DNA of 7,393 bases, taken from positions 1 through 7,393 of the forward strand of contig VAXA01000297.1 of the NCBI GenBank assembly GCA_005883365.1, written 5' to 3'. A model generated the notes under the pieces. It worked only from the letters and a program-made list of their open reading frames with translations. It was not told the origin of the DNA and did no database searches. Below, in pieces: positions 1-4,416 of this stretch; position 1 is the first letter of the stretch; each line of letters opens with the position of its first letter. Source of the DNA: Actinomycetota bacterium (lineage in GTDB: Bacteria; Actinomycetota; Thermoleophilia; Gaiellales; Gaiellaceae). The translations under genes and the position numbers were made by a program.

Positions 1-2
1 GA

Positions 3-377
3 TCTTTCCCGTTGTCTTTCGCCATACGACCGGGGTTCCCACGCGGTCGCAACGGAAACCCCACCGCGAACTCGCCCTATCCGCAGTGCGTCGCGCATCC
101 GCTCTCGCCCGGGCTGTTCGAGGACCTCTCGGGAAACCGGATCGTCCACAACACGATCGGCACGAACAACACGGGCGGCGACCCCGATGCCGGCGACACG
201 TCCACGACCGGGGTCCTCGTCTACTCCGGCACCGTGCCCGTCACGGTGACGATCTCGCACAACCGGATCCGTAACGACCAGTACGGCATCTGGCTCGGAG
301 TCGGCGGGCACGTCACCGCGACGCTCGGGAACAACGTGTTCCAGAACGTCGCCACTGACGTCTTCACGAGTCCGTAG
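3..377 (+). CDS. Parallel beta-helix repeat protein, C-terminal fragment (5' end outside window)
   Basis: The reading frame is open from the left edge and stops at TAG 375-377, so this is the 3' end of a longer gene. A TTG at 12 is in frame but need not be a start. The last 80 or so residues have the short, Asn- and Gly-rich rungs of right-handed parallel beta-helix (NosD/pectate-lyase-like) proteins: 'SGNRIVHNTIG', 'VTISHNRIRNDQYGIWLG' and 'LGNNVFQNVATDVF'. Such proteins are usually exported and bind or cleave polysaccharides, but no catalytic residues can be assigned in this piece. The first 40 or so residues (rich in Pro, Arg and Gly, with one Cys) are less helix-like and may be a loop or a diverged rung. 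Fold is fairly certain for the C-terminal part; function is unknown. A perfect hairpin follows 18 bp after the stop. Confidence 0.6.
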   Translation, partial: SFPLSFAIRPGFPRGRNGNPTANSPYPQCVAHPLSPGLFEDLSGNRIVHNTIGTNNTGGDPDAGDTSTTGVLVYSGTVPVTVTISHNRIRNDQYGIWLGVGGHVTATLGNNVFQNVATDVFTSP

Positions 378-395
378 CTCCGCCATCACGCGCAA

Positions 396-430
396 GCGAC
401 GAGAGAGCCCGGCTGGGGCTCTCTCGTCGC
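396..430 (+). terminator. Perfect 15-bp hairpin after the beta-helix gene
   Basis: The arms 396-410 (GCGACGAGAGAGCCC) and 416-430 are perfect reverse complements around the 5-nt loop GGCTG. It starts 18 bp after the stop at 377 and ends 31 bp before the next start. There is no T-tract downstream, so it is a non-canonical terminator or a 3'-end stabilising hairpin. It separates the beta-helix gene from the DUF192 gene. Confidence 0.7.
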
Positions 431-461
431 CGCGTCGTCGAGTCCGGCACCATGAGAGGCG

Positions 462-827
462 ATGGCCGGGGCCCCGCTCGCGAGAGTTCGCACGGCTGAA
501 GGCGTCGTCCTCTGCGAGCGGTGCGAGGTGCCCAAGAGCTCGTTGGCGCGGATGCGCGGCCTGCTCGGACGCAGCGGGCTCGAGCCCGGTGGCGGGATGC
601 TGATCGACGCGGCTCCGTCGGTGATGACCTTCTTCATGCGCTTCCCGATCGACGTCGTCTTCCTCGACCGCGACCGCAAGGTCGTCGGGGTCAGGCACGG
701 GTTGCGCCCGTGGCGCGTCGCCGGAGCGCGCCACGCCGTCGCGGCTCTCGAGCTGCCGGCAGGCGCGGCGGCTGCCGCCGGCGTCGACGAGGGAGGCGTG
801 TTAGTTCTCGAGGACATCGAAGGCTGA
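462..827 (+). CDS. DUF192 family protein
   Basis: A 121-residue protein of normal length for DUF192 (PF02643), a small beta-rich family of unknown biochemical role, often exported or linked to the envelope in other bacteria. Family landmarks appear in order: 'ARMRGLLGR' (29-37), 'GGGMLI' (43-48), the signature 'SVMTFFMRFPIDVVFLD' (53-69), 'LRPWR' (81-85) and 'ALELPAG' (95-101). The signature commonly reads SVHTFFM; here the His is Met. No signal peptide or membrane segment is visible, so this copy looks cytoplasmic. The ATG at 462 gives a full domain; a GAGAGG lies only 2 nt upstream, too close for an ideal ribosome site. An ATG at 452 is out of frame. The gene appears monocistronic, with a hairpin upstream and a long gap downstream. 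Family assignment is secure; function is not. Confidence 0.92.
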   Translation: MAGAPLARVRTAEGVVLCERCEVPKSSLARMRGLLGRSGLEPGGGMLIDAAPSVMTFFMRFPIDVVFLDRDRKVVGVRHGLRPWRVAGARHAVAALELPAGAAAAAGVDEGGVLVLEDIEG

Positions 828-842
828 CACGCGTCGGCGGAC

Positions 843-877
843 CCGTTCCTTATGGCCCGCGGCCACGTCCGGAACGG
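843..877 (+). terminator. Nested inverted repeat after DUF192 gene, possible terminator
   Basis: Outer arms CCGTTCC (843-849) and GGAACGG (871-877) enclose an inner hairpin TGGCC-CGC-GGCCA (853-865), giving an interrupted stem-loop 15 bp after the DUF192 stop. There is no T-tract. It could end the DUF192 transcript, but the interrupted stem makes this weaker than the hairpins at 396 and 6681. Confidence 0.35.
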
Positions 878-894
878 CTACTGAGTGCAAAGAG

Positions 895-911
895 CGTTCA
901 ATTTCTGAACG
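895..911. promoter_or_regulatory. Inverted repeat CGTTCA-N5-TGAACG
   Basis: CGTTCA (895-900) and TGAACG (906-911) flank ATTTC. It is one of several GTTCA/TGAAC occurrences in the gap before the kinase gene. It could be a protein-binding operator or a small RNA hairpin; only its symmetry supports it. Confidence 0.3.
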
Positions 912-1034
912 ACGCGATTCGCGTACAGGGTGAGCCCGCTCCTTTCTCCCGGCCGCGGCCTGACGTCGCACTCCCGGCGGCAGCCTGTGAGGAACTCTGT
1001 GACTACGCGTTCAAGAGGGCGCGATCGGCTTAGT

Positions 1035-1060
1035 TGAGCGCTGGGAACTCCCAGCGCTTA
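1035..1060. other. Hairpin, 9-10 bp stem, in the pre-kinase gap
   Basis: AGCGCTGGG (1037-1045) and CCCAGCGCT (1050-1058) are perfect complements around AACT, and the stem extends outward with one G-T and one T-A pair. Its position mid-gap, about 120 bp before the kinase start, fits a terminator of an unseen small transcript, a leader attenuator or an operator. No T-tract follows on either strand. Confidence 0.4.
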
Positions 1061-1146
1061 CATCGTGGGGACTCCGTCCAACGAAGCCGATCTCGACGCG
1101 AATGGCGTTCAGAAGCATGATCGACGGTTGGGTCTAGCGCCCCATT

Positions 1147-1166
1147 GTTCACCAACTTAATTGAAC
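1147..1166. promoter_or_regulatory. Inverted repeat GTTCA-N10-TGAAC just upstream of kinase start
   Basis: GTTCA (1147-1151) and TGAAC (1162-1166) form a 20-bp site in an AT-rich patch ending 13 bp before the GTG at 1180. The geometry suits a dimeric regulator acting on the kinase/L,D-transpeptidase operon. GTTCA-containing repeats are known for Streptomyces PhoP boxes, but those are direct repeats, so I do not assign a regulator. Confidence 0.3.
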
Positions 1167-1179
1167 GCACAATGCAGCT

Positions 1180-2604
1180 GTGGAAACTGTGGACGCTGCG
1201 GCGGATGGCGTTGCGCCTACCGGCGCGACGCTAGCGTCGGAGCTGATCGCCCGTGCGGCGGCGATCGGAGCCGGAAGGCCACGTGCCGCAAGTGCAGCGT
1301 TCCTTCCACGCGACCTGCGTGCCGCGCTCCGTGCCTGCGAGGTGCGGGCGCGGCGCCTGGCCGACGGTTTGGGCCAGGGAGCCGCGCTCGACTTCCTCGG
1401 CGACGCGATCGTTGCGATCGCGGTCGACCACTCCTTCGAGCCGGGCGAGGCACGGGCCGCAGTAACCGCTGCGGGCGAGGAGCTCGACATGTCCCCCGAG
1501 GCTGCGGCCTTCGTCGTCTTCCGGCGCGCGCTGGCAAGCAAGGAGCTCGCCCAGCTCCCTCCTGCGGTGGCCGCCGAGCTCACGCTCGCCCTGCTCGTCG
1601 AGCTCGCGCCCGCCGCGGCCAGCTCGCTCTGGTTTCTCGACGCCGCCGGCTCGACCACGTGTCTCGTCTCAGAGGGCAAGGCGCCGCGCAGCCGCCGTCT
1701 GCGCGAGGTTGCTCGCGCCGCGCTCGACGGCGTGATCGCCGGCTCCGCCCAGGTGCACGTTCGCGTCGTCGAGCGCTGGGACCGGCCCTACGCCGCACTC
1801 GTGGCACGCGCCCGCGGCGCCGAGTCGGACCACCTCGACGACTACCTCGCGGAGGCCGCGGCCGCGCTCGCGCCGCTCCTCGAGCGCGCCTCGCTGTTCG
1901 ACCGCAGGGTGCAGCGCGAGCACGATCTCGTCGCGGCCGGCGAGCGTCGTCTCGTCCGTCTCGGCTTCGACCTCCACGATGGACCGCTGCAGGAGATCGT
2001 CGCGCTGGCCGAGGAGCTGCGGACCGCGTCGACGCAGATCTCCGCGGTCGTTCCCGCCGACTTCAGGCAGCGCGTGCAAGGGCGGTTCACCGACGTCCAT
2101 GCCCGGCTGGGCGCGCTCGACGAGAGCCTGCGCGAGATCGCGCACTCCATCCGCTCGACCACGGCCGTCGCCCGACCGGTGGCGGACGCGGTTGAAAGCG
2201 AGCTGCGCGCCCTCGAGAACGCGACCGGCATCGAAGTGGGGCTCGAGGTCCAGGGCAACCTGAACAGCCTCAGCGATTCCCAGAAGATCGTCCTCTTCCG
2301 GGTCGTCCAGGAAGCGCTTTCCAACGTCCGGAAGCACAGCGATGCTGTCAAGGTGTCGATAGCGCTTCGGAGCACACGCGCGTTCGTGGCCCTAACGGTG
2401 ACCGACGACGGCTGCGGCTTCGATCTGCGCCGCCTCGGCCACGACCGCCTCGGTCTCGCCGGCATCTCGGAGCGGGTGCGGTTGCTCGGCGGCGCGGTGG
2501 AGATCGAGACGAGCCCGGGAGCAGGGACGACCGTCCGGGCGACGCTGCCGCAGTGGCGACCGTCGACACCCGCGGCCGCTACCGTTTACGCCGCAACCTC
2601 GTGA
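1180..2604 (+). CDS. Sensor histidine kinase, NarL/HisKA_3 type, orphan
   Basis: This 474-residue kinase has the DHp and catalytic features of the NarL/DesK-type (HisKA_3 + HATPase_c) family. The phospho-acceptor is H266 in 'FDLHDGPLQ'. The ATP-binding part shows an N box with N382 ('EALSNVRKHS'), a G1 box 'DDGCGFD' (409-415) and a G2 region 'GLAGISERVRLLGG' from 425. Residues of about 133-240 ('SSLWFLDAAGSTTCLVSEG...') look like a GAF-type sensor domain; the first 130 residues are Ala-rich and unassigned. No membrane segment is visible, so it probably senses a cytoplasmic signal. The start is uncertain: an in-frame stop at 1162-1164 excludes anything upstream, GTG 1180 lacks a Shine-Dalgarno sequence, and GTG 1189 is an alternative. 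No response regulator lies nearby. The stop overlaps the start of the L,D-transpeptidase gene, implying one operon. Confidence 0.9.
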   Translation: METVDAAADGVAPTGATLASELIARAAAIGAGRPRAASAAFLPRDLRAALRACEVRARRLADGLGQGAALDFLGDAIVAIAVDHSFEPGEARAAVTAAGEELDMSPEAAAFVVFRRALASKELAQLPPAVAAELTLALLVELAPAAASSLWFLDAAGSTTCLVSEGKAPRSRRLREVARAALDGVIAGSAQVHVRVVERWDRPYAALVARARGAESDHLDDYLAEAAAALAPLLERASLFDRRVQREHDLVAAGERRLVRLGFDLHDGPLQEIVALAEELRTASTQISAVVPADFRQRVQGRFTDVHARLGALDESLREIAHSIRSTTAVARPVADAVESELRALENATGIEVGLEVQGNLNSLSDSQKIVLFRVVQEALSNVRKHSDAVKVSIALRSTRAFVALTVTDDGCGFDLRRLGHDRLGLAGISERVRLLGGAVEIETSPGAGTTVRATLPQWRPSTPAAATVYAATS

Positions 2605-3377
2605 GTCGTCGGGTCCTCACTATCGCCGTTCTCCTTGCCGTGGCCGGATTCGCCGCTGCGGTCGTGCTCCCGTCCCGGGCCTCGGCCGGCTCGACCGGCA
2701 CGACGAGCACCACCGCAGCCACCACCACGACGACGAGGACCCCCTCGGCGCGGACGCGCATCGAATCCGTGTTCCCGGCAGCCGGCCAGTTCACCGTCCA
2801 CTCGGTGGCGATCCGCAAGACGCCGAATCCGAACTCCAAGGTGATCAAGGTGCTGCACGACTTCCGGCCCGACTTCCGGCCGCAGGAGATCCTCGCGGTC
2901 CGCAAGCAGGTCGGCTCCGACGGCAACGTCTGGTACCGGGTCAGCATCCCCATGCGCCCCAATGGCACCTACGGCTGGATCCCCGCCAGCTCCGTTTCGC
3001 TCTCGCCGACGGCCGGCCAGATCGACATCCACCTCGGCTCGCGGACGATCGACCTCTTCTGGCACAGCAAGCGCGTCTACCACGCGCTCGTCGCCATCGG
3101 GGCACCGGGCAGGGAGACGCCGATCGGCCACTACTTCGTCGCGGCCCGCTTCGTCCCCTACCACGACACGTTCCTCGGCGTCTTCGCCGTGGAGACGAGC
3201 GCCTACTCGAAGCTGACCGAGTGGCCGGGAGGCGGCGTCGTGGGGATCCACGGGACGAGCCTGCCGCAGCTGCTCGGCCAGGCCGTCTCACACGGCTGCG
3301 TGCGCGTTGCGAATTCGACCGCGGAGAAGCTCAAGCGGTACGCACCGCTCGGCACGCCGATCTGGATCAAGAACTAG
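2601..3377 (+). CDS. Exported L,D-transpeptidase (YkuD domain) with SH3-like domain
   Basis: L,D-transpeptidases make 3-3 cross-links in peptidoglycan or attach proteins to it, outside the membrane. This one has 258 residues. A signal peptide (residues 1-29: 'SRR', a hydrophobic core 'VLTIAVLLAVAGFAAAVVL', then 'SRASA') is followed by a Thr-rich linker, an SH3-like wall-binding domain (about 54-130, 'HSVAIRKTPNPNSKVIKVL...WYRVSI...GWIPASSV') and a C-terminal YkuD domain. The catalytic signature is complete: H217 in 'GIHGT' and 'SHGCVRV' with H231 and the nucleophile C233. I chose GTG 2601 rather than the in-frame GTG 2553: it begins directly at the signal peptide and forms a GTGA overlap with the kinase stop (2602-2604), typical of translational coupling. 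No good Shine-Dalgarno sequence is present, consistent with coupling. Its 3' end overlaps the convergent gene by 11 bp. Confidence 0.93.
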   Translation: MSRRVLTIAVLLAVAGFAAAVVLPSRASAGSTGTTSTTAATTTTTRTPSARTRIESVFPAAGQFTVHSVAIRKTPNPNSKVIKVLHDFRPDFRPQEILAVRKQVGSDGNVWYRVSIPMRPNGTYGWIPASSVSLSPTAGQIDIHLGSRTIDLFWHSKRVYHALVAIGAPGRETPIGHYFVAARFVPYHDTFLGVFAVETSAYSKLTEWPGGGVVGIHGTSLPQLLGQAVSHGCVRVANSTAEKLKRYAPLGTPIWIKN

Positions 3378-4092
3378 CCGACAGGAACTGGAAAGCCGGC
3401 TGGCCCTCGGCCGCGAGGAAGGTCGCCGCGCCGCGCGAGTGCCGGACGCGGGTCGACGGGCCGCTGATCGGGTAGCCGTTGCTGAGCGGGTGCCAGCCGC
3501 CGCCGGAGACGTGCGCGACGGAGACGTGGCGGAAGCGATAGAGGAAGGCATTGCATGTGCCGCCGGTTCCGCCGTCCCAGGCTTCGGCCGTCGCGATCGG
3601 GCTCCAGCGGTCGTGGCTCGCCGGCAGGTGGATCGGCTGCGACACCGGCTTGTGGTTCACCCACACGCGCCAGTAGTCCGCGCGGCCGTGCATCTCGAGC
3701 ACACTCACCTTGACCGCCGTCCCGACGGGCAGATTGGCGTCGACCTGGTGGTACGTGGGAAAGCGGCCGGGCAGCGCGACCTCGTAGTAGATGTCGCTTC
3801 CGGGAATGCCGGGGAATCCGCTCAGCCCGATCTGGAGCCATTCGTTCGTGCCGTTCGGGCCTTCGCCCGGGCCGCCGACCCCGACCCAACCGGCGACGTG
3901 ACCGTTGAAAACGTCGAACGCGTCGAGTGGTGTGATCAACGCGGAAATACCGAAGCCCTTGCTCGGGGCCGCGAGGCCGGCGTACGAATAGCCGTTGCTG
4001 TTACCACAGGCGAATGCGCGCGCCACTCCGCCGCCGAGGGCGACGGTCGCGACGGCAGCGGTGACGAGGAGGAGGCGAAGGGTCTTGAGCAT
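3367..4092 (-). CDS. Exported protein of unknown function, beta-sandwich-like
   Basis: A 241-residue protein with a clear signal peptide: 'MLKTLRLLLVTAAVATVALGG' followed by 'GVARAFA', with cleavage expected near ARAFA|CG. The ATG at 4092-4090 is chosen because it starts at the signal peptide; the frame is open further upstream to 4296, but that stretch is Arg-rich and lies over non-coding DNA. The mature part alternates Gly, Trp and aromatic residues ('GWVGVGGPGEGPNGTNEWLQIG', here given in overlapping parts: GWVGVGG, then NEWLQIGL; later IYYEVALPG, DYWRVWVNHK and AEAWDGGTGGTCNAF), suggesting a compact all-beta domain. The spacing of WVGVGG, WLQ, YYEV and WRVWVN recalls the concanavalin-like fold of eqolisin (G1) peptidases, but I cannot assign the catalytic Gln and Glu, so no function is given. 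Two Cys in the mature part may form a disulfide. No Shine-Dalgarno sequence is evident. It converges on, and overlaps, the L,D-transpeptidase gene. Confidence 0.8.
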   Translation of the reverse strand: MLKTLRLLLVTAAVATVALGGGVARAFACGNSNGYSYAGLAAPSKGFGISALITPLDAFDVFNGHVAGWVGVGGPGEGPNGTNEWLQIGLSGFPGIPGSDIYYEVALPGRFPTYHQVDANLPVGTAVKVSVLEMHGRADYWRVWVNHKPVSQPIHLPASHDRWSPIATAEAWDGGTGGTCNAFLYRFRHVSVAHVSGGGWHPLSNGYPISGPSTRVRHSRGAATFLAAEGQPAFQFLSASS

Positions 4093-4277
4093 GTGACGAG
4101 TGGGCCGCGCTTTCTGCAGCCTGGAATCGGCTGGCGGACCTGGGCGCCCGTCCCTCGTTCGAGTGACCGGCCCGCGGACTGTGGTTGTCCGCATGACGAA
4201 GCCAAGCGGTCGGCGCACCCGATCCCGCGTGCGCCCTGCGCGTGCTTTGCAGCTCAATAGGACAGCGCGAGAGGCCG
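4093..4277. promoter_or_regulatory. Divergent intergenic region between minus-strand gene and modular protein leader
   Basis: This stretch lies between the start of the minus-strand gene and the conserved leader of the plus-strand gene, and must hold the minus-strand promoter. Two inverted repeats are visible: GCGGAC-N7-GTCCGC (4174-4192) and GGCGCAC-N10-GTGCGCC (4212-4235). I could not identify a convincing -35/-10 pair on either strand. No gene is supported here. Confidence 0.5.
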
Positions 4278-4416
4278 CTGGGCCAAAGGACGGCACCGAC
4301 TAGCCCCTCGGAGGGCCCACCCGCAATCGGCGGGATCTCTACTTCTTTTGAAGAGTCGGGAGGCTGGGCTAGGAGCGTGCTCCGGCCCGCGACCAACGGG
4401 AGGAGCTGGAGCGTAG
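4278..4416 (+). promoter_or_regulatory. Conserved leader, copy A (candidate cis-regulatory RNA or promoter/operator)
   Basis: This 139-nt leader of the 750-residue exported protein is homologous to 6746-6885. Shared parts are CTGGGCCAA (4278-4286), an identical 20-mer CGACTAGCCCCTCGGAGGGC (4297-4316), a TTGAA segment (4348-4352), and a 28-nt block (4361-4388) with one difference. In the block, GGGC (4366-4369) pairs with GCCC (4385-4388) and GGAG (4372-4375) with CTCC (4380-4383) around a CGTG loop. GCTCC (4379-4383) is also complementary to GGAGC (4402-4406) within the Shine-Dalgarno region, so hairpin and Shine-Dalgarno pairing would compete. It matches no riboswitch class I recognise. A shared promoter with an upstream operator is the competing explanation. 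Confidence 0.6.
4348..4375 (+). promoter_or_regulatory. Possible promoter, copy A
   Basis: TTGAAG (4348-4353) and TAGGAG (4370-4375) with a 16-bp spacer resemble a housekeeping-type promoter, with a good -35 but a weak -10. The same pair occurs in copy B with a 17-bp spacer. If real, transcription would start near 4382 and the 20-mer at 4297-4316 would be upstream DNA rather than RNA. Confidence 0.35.

Larger units (their letters stand above)
828..1179. other. 352-bp gap without a gene, rich in small inverted repeats
   Basis: I see no convincing coding region here. It holds a nested inverted repeat just after the DUF192 gene (843-877), a CGTTCA/TGAACG hairpin (895-911), a stable hairpin at 1035-1060, and an inverted repeat (1147-1166) immediately upstream of the kinase start. 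The last 40 bp are more AT-rich than the surroundings, as expected for a promoter zone, but I cannot place a confident -35/-10 pair. Confidence 0.6.

Noticed and set aside
930..1036. Small frame from GTG 930 ending at TGA 1036, within the pre-kinase gap
   Set aside because: Only about 35 residues of Arg/Ser-rich sequence with no usable ribosome-binding site and no recognisable motif; typical of random open frames in GC-rich DNA.
1669..2337. Minus-strand open frames across the histidine kinase gene
   Set aside because: The plus strand encodes the kinase H, N and G boxes; the antisense frames show no motif or ribosome site.
2553..2600. GTG 2553 as the start of the L,D-transpeptidase
   Set aside because: It would add 16 charged residues before the signal peptide. 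GTG 2601 begins at the signal peptide and makes the GTGA overlap with the kinase stop.
4249..4275. tRNA-like stretch GCAGCTCAATAGGACAGCGC resembling a D-arm
   Set aside because: No acceptor stem, anticodon arm or T-loop at the right distances downstream, and the D-stem does not close. The only TTCGA-like motif lies upstream.
4093..4296. N-terminal extension of the minus-strand gene up to 4296
   Set aside because: The extra 68 residues are Arg/Pro-rich, precede a perfect signal peptide starting at 4092, and lie across intergenic DNA that includes part of the plus-strand leader.
4278..4388. Leader as a cyclic-di-GMP (GEMM) or other known riboswitch
   Set aside because: There is a loose resemblance in GGGC...AGCC pairing, but the conserved GEMM core (GCAAA and ACGCAAAGCC segments) is absent, and no other class I know matches.
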